Assembly: GCA_029167225.1 (NCBI GenBank) | Contig: JARFNK010000003.1 | Span: 62,001-126,000 of the forward strand | Direction of reading: 5' to 3' | Source: Sphingobium arseniciresistens | Lineage (GTDB): Bacteria; Pseudomonadota; Alphaproteobacteria; Sphingomonadales; Sphingomonadaceae | Length of the DNA stretch: 64,000 nt | Shown: positions 42,796-53,280 of the stretch, piece by piece | Layout: the number at the start of each line of letters is the position of its first letter | Numbering within the stretch: the first letter of the stretch is position 1 | Position numbers and translations under genes: made by a program | The notes under the pieces: model-generated | The model's input: only the letters and a program-made list of their open reading frames with translations | Told to the model about the DNA's origin: nothing | The model's database searches: none

Positions 42796-42966
42796 TCAGA
42801 CGGTCGCGCGCTCCGCGGCGATGATCGAGCGGGCGAAGGCCACGCATTGACCGCATTTGGGCCGGCGACCGAAGCGGGCATAGGCACTGCACGGGCTCTC
42901 CGCGCCGTCGCGCGCTGCCTCCCGAAGGTCCTTTTCCCGAATCGCATTGCAGACACAAACAACCAT
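42796..42966 (-). CDS. bfd: Bacterioferritin-associated ferredoxin
   Basis: A 56-residue [2Fe-2S] protein that passes electrons to bacterioferritin to release iron. The cysteine pattern is that of Bfd: [14 protein letters not shown] at the start and KCGQCV near residues 37-42. The start at 42966 follows AGGAGAG; the longer frame to 43104 is not coding. A 26-base near-palindrome (43011-43036) lies 45 bases upstream and could be its iron-responsive operator. Confidence 0.95.
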   Translation of the reverse strand: MVVCVCNAIREKDLREAARDGAESPCSAYARFGRRPKCGQCVAFARSIIAAERATV

Positions 42967-43010
42967 CAGTCGCTCTCCTGTCACTGGGAGATAGCTATGA
43001 TGATAATGTC

Positions 43011-43036
43011 TCGCAATAGTAAATTTAGTATTGCGA
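43011..43036. promoter_or_regulatory. 26-base near-perfect palindrome upstream of bfd
   Basis: TCGCAATA (43011-43018), TAAATTTA (43020-43027) and TATTGCGA (43029-43036) make a palindrome broken only by G at 43019 and 43028. It spans the stop codon of the DUF418 gene and lies 45 bases before the bfd start. Position and AT-rich symmetry suit an iron regulator of the Fur/Mur or Irr type. It could also fold as a hairpin in the DUF418 transcript. Confidence 0.55.
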
Positions 43037-44284
43037 AGCGGTTCGTCGCATCGGTTGCAGGCGGCGACGGGCCAAAGTGCGCCACAGCCATTCGAACGGA
43101 CCATAGGCGAATCGGTCCAGCCAGGGCTTCGACCACAGCAGCATAAGCACCCATGCGCCGATAACGAACAGATAAAGCGGTGCGCGATCGACCGTGCCGA
43201 ACAAGCCGAGGCCGTAGCCGTAGAAGATCGTGGTCATGACGATGCTGGTCCCCAGATAGTTGGAAAAGGCCGTGCGGCCCACGGCGCGGACGCGCAGCAC
43301 CAGCGGATGATCGGCATGGGCGACCGCGACCCAAGTGAAGAGCGCCGCATAGCCCACGATCAGCGGAATGCGGAACGGGAAGCCATAGAGGATGAACAGC
43401 AGGAAGGTGTCGAGCGTATCGAAGCCGCCATGCCATATCCAGGCCACCAGCAGCGCCATCGGTGGAAAGCCGATGAGGAAGCAGTGGCGCATCGTCCTGC
43501 GATACAGGTCGATCGGCCAGCTGCCAGTCAGGAACCCCGATTTCAGCATCGCCATGCCGAGCAGCATCAGGCCGATGGTGTCGAACAGGTTGAACAGCGT
43601 GCTGCCGACGAACTCCCCCACGAAGCTCTTTACGCTGCGGGCGAGGATGCCGGCATAGCCGCCGGTATAAGTGGCCAGTTCCTCCATGATCGCGGCCGAT
43701 CCGGGCGTGCCGAAGCCCTCGGTCGTCTCGGCGAAGCGGCGGATATTCTCCGCCGTCGCGCCGGGCGCGGTGGCAAGGCCGCGCATCTGGAGCATCGACA
43801 ATGCGAAGAGGCCGCAGAACAGGATATGGATGCCGAAGAAGAGGAAGGCGATCTTGGTGAGGCTGCCCGCAGACTTGCGCGCAAAGACCACGGCAACGCT
43901 CCCGCACAGCGCATAGAGCACCAAGATGTCGCCCCACCAGAGCAGCAGGTGGTGGGCAAGGCCCAGCAGGAGCAGCCAGAAGATCCTGTTGTAATGGACG
44001 GCGCGCGGGCTTTCCCCCGCCATCGCCGCCCGCTCCATCACCAGCAGGATCGAGGCGCCGAACATAAGGCTGAACAGGCCGCGAAACTTGCCGTCGAACA
44101 GCACCTGCATGAAGGCCCAGGTGGAAAGGTCGACCGGATCGGTGCCGCCCCAGGCCCGCGGATTGAAATAGGCGGCGGATGGCATGGCGAAGGCGATGAT
44201 GTTGAGCAGCAAGATGCCCATCACGGCAAAACCGCGCACCACGTCCATGCTGTCGTGGCGCGGCGCTGCGATGATGCTGGCCAT
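43025..44284 (-). CDS. DUF418 family membrane protein
   Basis: A 419-residue integral membrane protein of the DUF418/YeiB type: it starts with RHDSMDVVRGFAVMGILLLNI, has about ten hydrophobic segments, and ends with the DUF418 domain (GRTAFSNYLGTSIVMTTIFYG...WSKPWLDRFAYGPFEWLWRT). The family is related in sequence style to acyltransferase-3 proteins, but no activity is established. ATG 44284 has GGAGAA upstream; the frame opens at 44344. bfd follows on the same strand after 58 bases, with a palindrome in between. Confidence 0.9.
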   Translation of the reverse strand: MASIIAAPRHDSMDVVRGFAVMGILLLNIIAFAMPSAAYFNPRAWGGTDPVDLSTWAFMQVLFDGKFRGLFSLMFGASILLVMERAAMAGESPRAVHYNRIFWLLLLGLAHHLLLWWGDILVLYALCGSVAVVFARKSAGSLTKIAFLFFGIHILFCGLFALSMLQMRGLATAPGATAENIRRFAETTEGFGTPGSAAIMEELATYTGGYAGILARSVKSFVGEFVGSTLFNLFDTIGLMLLGMAMLKSGFLTGSWPIDLYRRTMRHCFLIGFPPMALLVAWIWHGGFDTLDTFLLFILYGFPFRIPLIVGYAALFTWVAVAHADHPLVLRVRAVGRTAFSNYLGTSIVMTTIFYGYGLGLFGTVDRAPLYLFVIGAWVLMLLWSKPWLDRFAYGPFEWLWRTLARRRLQPMRRTASQY

Positions 44285-44433
44285 GTTTCTCTGTTCTCCG
44301 TAACTGGGAAGGCGTGGTGCAGGCGCGACGGCCTCGCTGGGCATCGCAGTAAATCAAATCACGGCATTATGCGATTCCCGCCGGTTCATGCGAGCGCTGG
44401 CCTTGGCGCTCCGCCTCTGCCAGAGGGAAGGCC

Positions 44434-45219
44434 ATGGAAATTGGGCGCAAGCAGCGAATCGGCCATGCGTTCGGCGCGGCGGCGGCGGGCTATGACGACC
44501 ATGCCGGCGTGCAGCGCATTGTCGCGCGCACGGTGGCCGAACTCGCGCAGCGGCAGGCAAATGTGCAGGGTGCCGCCGATCCGCGGCCCCGGGTTCTGGA
44601 AGTAGGGTGCGGCACGGGTTTCCTCACCCGCGACATCCAGGCGACCTGGCCGCAGGCTGAACTGGTCGCGACGGACCTCGCCCCGGAAATGGTCGGTCGC
44701 ACGGCCGATGGGGCGATGCTGGCCGGCACCTTCCTGCCCATGGATGGCGAGCAGCCCTGGTTCGAGGGGCCGTGGTTCGACCTCATCCTCTCCAGCCTCG
44801 CCTTCCAGTGGTTCGATGACATGGCGGGCGCGATCGAGCGGTTGGTGGGGCTGCTGCGGCCGGGCGGCAGCCTGATCTTCTCGACCATGGGCGAGCGCAG
44901 CTTCGCCGCGTGGCGCGCGGCCCATCAGGCATGCGGGGAGGAGACCGGGGTGCCCGCCTATCCCTCGCTGCCGGCGTTGAAGGCCATGCTGGGGCGCTAC
45001 CCGGACGCCTTCGCCTTTGACGAGGACTATCCACTCGCCTGCGGCAGCGCCAAGGGGCTGCTCGCGCATCTCAAGGGCATCGGTGCCGCCGTTCCGGCAG
45101 AAGGGCGGGCGCCGCTGACCCCGTCACGGCTCCGCGCGGTCATGGCGGCCTTCAACGCGGCGGGTGGGCGCGATGGCTATCATGTGCTCTTCGGCCGAGT
45201 GACCCGACTGCCGGGATAG
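44434..45219 (+). CDS. BioC-like S-adenosylmethionine methyltransferase
   Basis: A 261-residue class I methyltransferase with RVLEVGCGTGFLTRDI (SAM motif, about residues 53-68), LVATDLAPEM and SSLAFQWFDDM. The last of these and the N-terminal RKQRIGHAFGAAAAGYD resemble malonyl-ACP O-methyltransferase BioC, which starts biotin synthesis. No other biotin gene is near, so the exact substrate is not proven. The start has GGGAAGG upstream. It is divergent from the DUF418 gene and convergent with the cyclophilin that follows. Confidence 0.78.
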   Translation: MEIGRKQRIGHAFGAAAAGYDDHAGVQRIVARTVAELAQRQANVQGAADPRPRVLEVGCGTGFLTRDIQATWPQAELVATDLAPEMVGRTADGAMLAGTFLPMDGEQPWFEGPWFDLILSSLAFQWFDDMAGAIERLVGLLRPGGSLIFSTMGERSFAAWRAAHQACGEETGVPAYPSLPALKAMLGRYPDAFAFDEDYPLACGSAKGLLAHLKGIGAAVPAEGRAPLTPSRLRAVMAAFNAAGGRDGYHVLFGRVTRLPG

Positions 45220-45245
45220 GCGGCTGCGACAGCAGCGCCGCCCCG

Positions 45246-45926
45246 TTATTTTCGCGTCGGCGGCGGTTTGCGCTGCGGCACCTTGATGAGCCAGGCGCGC
45301 GGGCCGGGCGTCGGCCTTGCCACGCCGTCGAGGCGCCGGGCGGAGATCAGGCGCACCGGCTTCAGGATCATCTGTCCCTTCATCGGCCCGGTGCCGCCGC
45401 CGATCGGCTCGGCCAGGATGCGCCGCACCGTGTCCATGCCGGCCACGACATGGCCGAAGGCGGCATAGCCGGGATAGTCGCCGCGCGCGTCCATATAGGT
45501 GACCGGTCCGACGGTGATGAAGAAATTGCCCATCGCCGTGCCCGGCGGCCCGCCGCGCGCCATGGAGATGACGCCGTCGTCATGATGGATGCCGGTCATG
45601 TTGGTCGGCTCATGCGCGACCGGCGGCAGGGTGCGGCGCGCCTCCGTGCCGATGCCGCCCTGGATGAAGCCGCGCTTCGGGTCCGACTTGCGCGGGGCAG
45701 AGCGATAGAATTTGGTGTCGTCGAAGCGGCCATCATCGACATAGGCGAGGAAGTTGGCCGTCGTCTTCGGCGCCCGCCGGGCATCGAGGGCGACGACGAT
45801 GGGGCCGTCGGACGTGACGATCCGCACGCGAACATAGCCGGGCGTGGGCGTGTTGGCGGGGGGCGCCGCCGCAGCCAGCATCAGCCCGGCGAACAACGGA
45901 ACGAGAAAGCGGCTTGGGAAAGGCAT
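45246..45926 (-). CDS. Exported cyclophilin-type peptidylprolyl isomerase
   Basis: A 226-residue cyclophilin with an N-terminal signal peptide (FLVPLFAGLMLAAAAPPA), hence periplasmic. It accelerates cis-trans isomerisation of prolyl bonds in exported proteins. The core has TTANFLAYVDDGRFDDTKFYRSAP, RGFIQGGIG, GNFFITVGP and YAAFGHVVAGMDTVRRIL. The bacterial PpiA-like features and the long C-terminal tail differ from the second cyclophilin at 51290. It stands alone; the ribosome site is weak. Confidence 0.9.
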   Translation of the reverse strand: MPFPSRFLVPLFAGLMLAAAAPPANTPTPGYVRVRIVTSDGPIVVALDARRAPKTTANFLAYVDDGRFDDTKFYRSAPRKSDPKRGFIQGGIGTEARRTLPPVAHEPTNMTGIHHDDGVISMARGGPPGTAMGNFFITVGPVTYMDARGDYPGYAAFGHVVAGMDTVRRILAEPIGGGTGPMKGQMILKPVRLISARRLDGVARPTPGPRAWLIKVPQRKPPPTRK

Positions 45927-46059
45927 CGAGGGCAGGTCGGGCTCACGAAACGGGGGAATGGCTCATGCTAGAACCATTCCCCCATTCACGAAACCGCATT
46001 CATGCTGCGCTGCCGCATTTTTACGATGGCGGCGGACCTTTGGCCTGCCTGCCGTCCGT

Positions 46060-48225
<2,166 letters not shown>

Positions 48226-48353
48226 TGGTTTGCAGGCGCGATGCGGGGTTGCCCGCGCCTTTAGCGGGCGCGGGGGGGATAGACAACAGTTGCGCGCATT
48301 GGTGTGAATATCCATGTTCCGGCGTGTGGCCGATGATGGATTGGGAGTGTGCG

Positions 48354-48779
48354 ATGGAATGGATGCTTTTGCCGCTGCGCCGCTACACGAAGTTCAGCGG
48401 CCGGGCGCGGCCGAAGGAATATTGGATGTTCGCCCTTTTCGGGATGATCGTCTGTTTTGTCCTTGCCATCGTGGAATCTGCGCTGGGCCTGAGTACGGCG
48501 CAACACTGGATGGAACGTGGGCCTTGGTGGGCGAGTGCTGGTTACAGCACGCAGTTCGGGCCGCTCGTCGGGCTGTTTGTGCTGCTGACTTTAATCCCTT
48601 CGATCGCCGTGGCCGTGCGGCGGCTCCACGATAGCGATCGGCGCGGCTGGTGGCTGCTGATCGGCTTCCTGCCGCTGATCGGCGGCATCGTGCTGCTCGT
48701 CTTTTTCATCATCGGCGGCACGCGTGGGCCGAACCGCTTCGGTCCCGATCCAGTGGAGGTGGGCGAAGCGCCGGCTTGA
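48354..48779 (+). CDS. DUF805 family membrane protein
   Basis: A 141-residue protein with the DUF805 pattern: [20 protein letters not shown] at the start, several hydrophobic helices, [22 protein letters not shown] and [12 protein letters not shown] at the end. It is a predicted inner-membrane protein of unknown function, widespread in proteobacteria. ATG 48354 has GGGAGTG upstream; the frame opens further left inside the purL leader. It is convergent with the MliC-like gene. Confidence 0.9.
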   Translation: MEWMLLPLRRYTKFSGRARPKEYWMFALFGMIVCFVLAIVESALGLSTAQHWMERGPWWASAGYSTQFGPLVGLFVLLTLIPSIAVAVRRLHDSDRRGWWLLIGFLPLIGGIVLLVFFIIGGTRGPNRFGPDPVEVGEAPA

Positions 48780-48813
48780 AGGCTCTGCCGCCGTTCCGCA
48801 TGGCATGAAAGAA

Positions 48814-48845
48814 AAGGGCCGAACCTGCTGTCAGGTCCGGCCCTT
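48814..48845 (-). terminator. Hairpin between the DUF805 gene and the MliC-like gene
   Basis: AAGGGCCG-A-ACCTG (48814-48827) pairs with CAGGT-C-CGGCCCTT (48832-48845) with one internal mismatch and a 4-base loop. On the minus strand the stem is followed by a T-rich run (TTCTTTC), so it best serves as the intrinsic terminator of the MliC-like gene. On the plus strand it is an A-preceded hairpin after the DUF805 gene. Confidence 0.75.
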
Positions 48846-48899
48846 GCCATGGGAACGCGTAAATTCTGGCGACGTTTTTTGGTTATGCCGAGGCGGCGA

Positions 48900-49280
48900 T
48901 CAGGCCTTGCAGCTCTGCGCGCTCTTGCCGGGAACGGTCGCGGTGATCGTGCTGCCGCTGCCATCGACTTCATAGCCGCCCTCTGCGGTGAAGGGCTTGC
49001 CGGCTTCGGCGGCGACCAGCTTGGTCGCGGCACCGTTCTTTTCGGTGCGCAGGTTGGCCGTGACATCGTCCGACAGGAAGTCGACGAAGATCAGGCTGTT
49101 GTCCTTGCAGCGATAGGTCTTGTTCGCCTTAACCGACGGCGGCAGCGCCACGGGCGCTGCGTTGGCGAGCTGGGTCGCCATCGGATCGGCGGGGCCGCCG
49201 ACGACTTCGGGTTCAGATTTGCCACAGGCCGAAAGCAGGATCAGCGGGGCGGCGACGAGAAGGGGGATATAAAGTTTCAT
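48900..49280 (-). CDS. MliC-like lipoprotein (lysozyme inhibitor domain)
   Basis: A 126-residue lipoprotein: signal LYIPLLVAAPLILLSAC with lipobox LSAC, then a short linker and a domain with the MliC/PliC layout (TYRCKDNSLIFVDFLSDD at the start, a terminal cysteine in AQSCKA that can bridge to the first). MliC proteins protect the wall against C-type lysozyme in the periplasm. The central residues are less conserved than in E. coli MliC, so the activity is a fair inference only. ATG 49280 is my choice; 49292 is possible. Confidence 0.72.
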   Translation of the reverse strand: MKLYIPLLVAAPLILLSACGKSEPEVVGGPADPMATQLANAAPVALPPSVKANKTYRCKDNSLIFVDFLSDDVTANLRTEKNGAATKLVAAEAGKPFTAEGGYEVDGSGSTITATVPGKSAQSCKA

Positions 49281-49499
49281 AGCGAGACTCATATGTGCGG
49301 TTGCAGCATCGCCAGTCAACGAGAAACTGAAGTTTTCTTAGCGGGTGCAGCGGGTGGGCGGCGCAAGGCGTCGGCAACAGGGGCGGCGAAGGCCGGCGAT
49401 ATCGCGCGCGGCCTGATGGATCGGGCAAAGCATCGGTTCCGATCCTGTCTTCATGGTCAAAGGCTTGACCGCGGCTGGCCCTGCGGCCAATGCAGGGCA

Positions 49500-49754
49500 A
49501 TGGATGCTGCAACGGAAGAAGCGGGCTTTGCGGAACTGACGTTCGAGCAGGCCCTGCGCGAACTGGAAGCGATTGTTCGCAAGCTGGAAAGCGGCGACGT
49601 GCCGCTCGACGAATCGATCGCGCTCTATGCGCGCGGCGAGAAACTGCGCGCGCAATGCACCCGCCGCCTAGCCGATGCCGAAGCGAAAATCCAGAAGCTG
49701 ACGGTCGATGCCGGCGGCAATGTGTCCGGCGCGCAGCCTTTCGGCGCCGGCTGA
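49500..49754 (+). CDS. xseB: Exodeoxyribonuclease VII small subunit
   Basis: An 84-residue XseB with the family core LTFEQALRELEAIVRKLESGDVPLDESIALYARGEKL. With XseA it forms exonuclease VII, which degrades single-stranded DNA from both ends. It stands directly before the polyprenyl synthase gene (37-base gap), the usual xseB-ispA arrangement, but xseA and dxs are not here. The ATG at 49500 begins MDAATEEAG; the long frame to the left is not coding. Confidence 0.95.
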   Translation: MDAATEEAGFAELTFEQALRELEAIVRKLESGDVPLDESIALYARGEKLRAQCTRRLADAEAKIQKLTVDAGGNVSGAQPFGAG

Positions 49755-49791
49755 ACCTGCCTCTGGTGGAAATGGGGAAACGGTGGACAGC

Positions 49792-50685
49792 ATGAACGCG
49801 CCGATGATTGCGCAGGCCGCCGCGGAGACCGCGCAGGCCATTGATTCCGCATTCGACGCGCTGCTGATGGTGCCGGAGGATCCGCGCCGCCGGCTGTATG
49901 AGGCGATGCGCCATGCCACGATCGGGGGAGGCAAGCGGCTGCGCCCGTTGCTGGTCCGCGCGACATGCGACCTGTTCAACATCGCGAACGAATCGGCGCT
50001 GCGGGTCGGCCTCGCGGTCGAATGCATCCATGTCTATTCGCTGGTGCATGACGACCTGCCGGCGATGGACGATGACGACTTGCGCCGGGGCAAGCCGACG
50101 GTGCATCGCGCCTTCGACGAAGCGACCGCAATCCTGGCTGGCGACTGCCTGCACGACCTTGCCTTCGAGATCCTGGCCGATCCGCTCGCACATGAAGACC
50201 CGTTCGTGCGCTGCGACCTGATTCGCGCGCTCGCGGTATCGAGCGGCCCGTCCGGCATGGCAGGGGGCCAGATGATGGACCTGGAGGCGGAGAAGGCGAG
50301 CTTCGACCTGCCCACCGTCACCCGCTTGCAGCAGCTCAAGACCGGCGCGCTGATCGGCTTCTGTGTCGAAGCCGGCGCGATCATGGCGCGGCTTCCGGTC
50401 GAGGGACGAACAGGGCTGCATGGCTATGCGCGCGACATCGGCCTTGCCTTCCAGATCGCCGACGACCTGATGGACGTCGAAGGCGATGCTGCGCTCGCCG
50501 GCAAGGCGCTGGGCAAGGATGCGGCGGCGGGCAAGGAAACCTTCGTGTCGCTGCTGGGCGTGGAGCGTGCGCGCGAGCAGGCGGTCATGCTGGTGGAGCA
50601 GGCCAAGGCCCATCTGCACGGCTTCGGCCCGGAAGCCGACCTGCTGCGCGCCATCGCCGACTATGTCGTTAAAAGGGACCGTTGA
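49792..50685 (+). CDS. ispA: Farnesyl (polyprenyl) diphosphate synthase
   Basis: A 297-residue short-chain trans-prenyltransferase that builds farnesyl or geranylgeranyl diphosphate for quinones, carotenoids and cell-wall carrier lipid. The first Asp-rich motif is DDLPAMDDDDLRRG, GGGKRLRPLL lies before it, and the second motif is IADDLMDVEGD. The two-residue insertion in the first Asp motif is the bacterial FPP-synthase type, although chain length cannot be settled by eye. ATG 49792; a GTG at 49783 preceded by GGGGAAACG is an alternative. Confidence 0.93.
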   Translation: MNAPMIAQAAAETAQAIDSAFDALLMVPEDPRRRLYEAMRHATIGGGKRLRPLLVRATCDLFNIANESALRVGLAVECIHVYSLVHDDLPAMDDDDLRRGKPTVHRAFDEATAILAGDCLHDLAFEILADPLAHEDPFVRCDLIRALAVSSGPSGMAGGQMMDLEAEKASFDLPTVTRLQQLKTGALIGFCVEAGAIMARLPVEGRTGLHGYARDIGLAFQIADDLMDVEGDAALAGKALGKDAAAGKETFVSLLGVERAREQAVMLVEQAKAHLHGFGPEADLLRAIADYVVKRDR

Positions 50686-50687
50686 GG

Positions 50688-51206
50688 ATGAGCGAGACAT
50701 ATCAGCCCCGTGTCGGCGTCTATCCCGGCACATTCGATCCCATCACCCTGGGCCATATGGACATCATCCGTCGTGGCGCGAAGCTGGTCGACCGGCTGGT
50801 CATCGGCGTGACCACCAACCCCAGCAAGTCGCCGATGTTCAGCCTTGAGGAGCGGCTCGACATGGTGCGGCGCGAATGCGTGGGGATCGACACGGAAATC
50901 CATGTCGTCGCCTTCGACGCGCTGCTGATGACCTTTGCCGAACGCGAGGGCGCGAGCGTCATCATCCGCGGCCTGCGCGCCGTGGCCGATTTCGAATATG
51001 AATATCAGATGGCGGGCATGAACCAACAGATCAACCCGACCATCGAGACGGTATTTCTGATGGCCGATGTCTCGCTGCAGCCGATCGCATCGCGCCTGGT
51101 GAAGGAGATCGCGCTGTTCGGCGGACCGATCCACAAATTCGTGAGCCCCAAGGTTTGCGAGGAAGTGACGGAGCGGGTAGAGCGTCTGGGACGAATGGGT
51201 TCCTGA
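50688..51206 (+). CDS. coaD: Pantetheine-phosphate adenylyltransferase
   Basis: CoaD transfers AMP to 4'-phosphopantetheine in the next-to-last step of coenzyme A synthesis. The 172-residue protein has the nucleotidyltransferase start GVYPGTFDPITLGHMDII (with T/H-x-G-H), IIRGLRAVADFEYEYQMAGMN and the ISRLVKEIA-like segment (IASRLVKEIALFGG). It follows ispA by 2 bases and is probably translated from the same message, a frequent order xseB-ispA-...-coaD in these genomes. Confidence 0.96.
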   Translation: MSETYQPRVGVYPGTFDPITLGHMDIIRRGAKLVDRLVIGVTTNPSKSPMFSLEERLDMVRRECVGIDTEIHVVAFDALLMTFAEREGASVIIRGLRAVADFEYEYQMAGMNQQINPTIETVFLMADVSLQPIASRLVKEIALFGGPIHKFVSPKVCEEVTERVERLGRMGS

Positions 51207-51289
51207 TCCGCTCAGGGACCGTTCATGAGCGTTGCCATAGGCGCGCTGGAGCCGGTTGCCCCCGTCCGGGGCTGGAGAGAAGTGACACG

Positions 51290-52051
51290 ATGGCGTTTCC
51301 CAAGGGTTTGAAAAGTCTGGCGCTCGCCGCGATACTGGCTGCTGGCGCGAGCGCCACGCCGGCACTGGCGCAGGGTGGCAAGGTGGACGAGGCACGTCAG
51401 GCGCAGTTGCAGCAGGCCGCGGAAGATGCGGCCAAGGTGCTGAACCAGGCGGAGAAGACCAAGATCCCCGACGCGGTGGTGCCGCAGGATCCGCAGAATA
51501 TCTGGGATCTTGACCTGTCGACCGGTGGCCGCGTCCGCATCCAGCTGCGCCCCGATGTCGCGCCGAATCATGTCGCGCGCATCAAGGAGTTGACGCGGCA
51601 GGGCTTCTACAACGGCCTCAAATTCCATCGCGTGATTGATGGCTTCATGGCGCAGGGCGGCGATCCCAAGGGGGACGGCACCGGTGGCTCCACGCTTCCC
51701 GACCTGAAGGCGGAATTCAACATGCTGCCGCATCTGCGCGGCACCGTGTCGATGGCCCGCGCGGCGAGCGAGGACAGCGCGAACAGCCAGTTCTTCATCA
51801 TCTTCCTGCCGCGCATGCAGCTCGACAAGAAATATACGGTCTTCGGCCGCGTGATCGAGGGCATGCAATATGTCGATGCGATCACGCGCGGCGAGCCGCC
51901 GGCCAATCCCTCGATCATCGTGCAGGCGTCGATCGAGGCCGACGGCAAGGCACCGCCCGCCATGCTCGCGCCGCCGCCGCCCGTGCCCCAGACCCTGCCT
52001 TCCACGCCGCTGCCAGCCACGCCGGCGACCCTGCCGCCGCGCAAGCGCTAA
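51290..52051 (+). CDS. Second exported cyclophilin-type peptidylprolyl isomerase
   Basis: A 253-residue cyclophilin with a signal peptide (LKSLALAAILAAGASATPALA), a short coiled segment (DEARQAQLQQAAEDAAKVL) and the catalytic core: VRIQLRPDVAPNHVARIKELTRQGFYNGLKFHRVIDGFMAQGGDP, SMARA, NSQFFI and KYTVFGRVIEGM. The C-terminus is a Pro-rich tail. The core is closer to the classic PpiB type than the protein at 45246. It lies between coaD and queA. ATG 51290 gives MAFPKGLK, with a GAGAAG ribosome site. Confidence 0.93.
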   Translation: MAFPKGLKSLALAAILAAGASATPALAQGGKVDEARQAQLQQAAEDAAKVLNQAEKTKIPDAVVPQDPQNIWDLDLSTGGRVRIQLRPDVAPNHVARIKELTRQGFYNGLKFHRVIDGFMAQGGDPKGDGTGGSTLPDLKAEFNMLPHLRGTVSMARAASEDSANSQFFIIFLPRMQLDKKYTVFGRVIEGMQYVDAITRGEPPANPSIIVQASIEADGKAPPAMLAPPPPVPQTLPSTPLPATPATLPPRKR

Positions 52052-52113
52052 GCGACAGGCATATCGCCGTCCGGCTTGGAAAGGCCGGGTGGTTTGCGGG
52101 ATAGTCTGACGAA

Positions 52114-53154
52114 ATGCGCGTCGATCTGTTCGATTTTGACCTGCCGCCCGAGCGCATCGCCCTGCGCCCGGCCTCTCCGCGCGATTCGGCGCGGCTGCTG
52201 CTGGTCGAAGGGCAGGGGGATGGCCCGGCGGCGATGGCGGACAAGGGTGTGATGGACCTGCCGGCCCTGTTGCGCGCGGGCGACTGCCTCGTCTTCAACG
52301 ACACACGCGTCATTCCCGCCCAGCTGGAAGGCATGCGGGGGCAGGCGCGGATCGGCGCGACCTTGCACAAGCGGCTGGGGCCGCGCGCATGGCAGGCATT
52401 CCTGCGCAATGCCAAGCGCGTGAAGGCCGGCGACCGCATCGATTTCGGCGCGGATGTCTTCGCCATTGCCGGGCCGCGCGACGAGGATGGCGGGGTGACG
52501 CTGGAGTTCGAGGGCGACGAGCCGCTTGAACTGCTGCTGGAGCGTGCCGGGCGCATGCCGCTGCCCCCCTATATCGCCAGCAAGCGTGCCGTCGATGCCC
52601 GCGATCGCGAGGATTATCAGACGCTGTTCGCAAAGGAGGACGGCGCCGTCGCCGCACCGACCGCCGCGCTGCACTTCACGCCTGCGCTGATGCAGGCGAT
52701 CGCCGCCGCTGGCATCGGCGTGGAAACGCTGACCCTGCATGTGGGCGCCGGCACCTTCCTGCCGGTCAAGGCGGAGGATACGCAGGACCACCGGATGCAT
52801 GCCGAATGGGGGCGGATCGACGCGGAGACGGCGACGCGGCTGAACACCGTGCGTGCAGCAGGCGGGCGGCTGATCGCGGTGGGCACCACCAGCCTGCGCA
52901 CGCTGGAGAGCGCCACGGGGGAAGATGGCATCATCGCGCCCTTCGCCGATGAAACCCGCATCTTCATCACGCCGGGCTATCGCTTCCGCGCCGTCGATGG
53001 CCTCCTCACCAATTTCCACCTGCCGCGATCGACCCTGTTCATGCTGGTCTCGGCGCTGATGGGCCGGGACGTCATGCAGGCCGCCTACGCCCATGCGATC
53101 GCCGATGACTATCGCTTCTACAGCTATGGGGATGCGTCGCTGCTTCTGCCTTGA
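52114..53154 (+). CDS. queA: S-adenosylmethionine:tRNA ribosyltransferase-isomerase (queuosine)
   Basis: QueA adds an epoxycyclopentanediol to 7-aminomethyl-7-deazaguanine in tRNA, using the ribosyl part of SAM, on the path to queuosine. The 346-residue protein shows [42 protein letters not shown] and [19 protein letters not shown]. In many alphaproteobacteria tgt comes next; here tgt is 5.8 kb further on (58973), after five unrelated genes, which points to an insertion in this spot. Confidence 0.96.
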   Translation: MRVDLFDFDLPPERIALRPASPRDSARLLLVEGQGDGPAAMADKGVMDLPALLRAGDCLVFNDTRVIPAQLEGMRGQARIGATLHKRLGPRAWQAFLRNAKRVKAGDRIDFGADVFAIAGPRDEDGGVTLEFEGDEPLELLLERAGRMPLPPYIASKRAVDARDREDYQTLFAKEDGAVAAPTAALHFTPALMQAIAAAGIGVETLTLHVGAGTFLPVKAEDTQDHRMHAEWGRIDAETATRLNTVRAAGGRLIAVGTTSLRTLESATGEDGIIAPFADETRIFITPGYRFRAVDGLLTNFHLPRSTLFMLVSALMGRDVMQAAYAHAIADDYRFYSYGDASLLLP

Positions 53155-53171
53155 GCGTGAGTATTTTTCTC

Positions 53172-53199
53172 TTGGCACCTTAAAAATTCTCGATAATAA
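53172..53199 (+). promoter_or_regulatory. Candidate promoter of the exported M48 operon
   Basis: TTGGCA (53172-53177), 16 bases, TAATAA (53194-53199), in a clearly AT-rich stretch just after queA. Transcription would begin near 53206 and run into the inverted repeat at 53215-53255 before the first gene at 53281. Confidence 0.45.
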
Positions 53200-53214
53200 A
53201 AGAACATATCGATG

Positions 53215-53255
53215 GGCACGGAGTATTGGCGGGGGCCATGAATGAACTCCGTGCC
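53215..53255. promoter_or_regulatory. Perfect 10-base inverted repeat before the M48 operon
   Basis: GGCACGGAGT (53215-53224) and ACTCCGTGCC (53246-53255) are exact complements, 21 bases apart, between the promoter candidate and the first start codon. It could be an operator, or a leader hairpin that masks or spaces the ribosome site (26 bases before the ATG). Confidence 0.5.
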
Positions 53256-53280
53256 TTGATGTACGTGGGGGAATTGCAGC

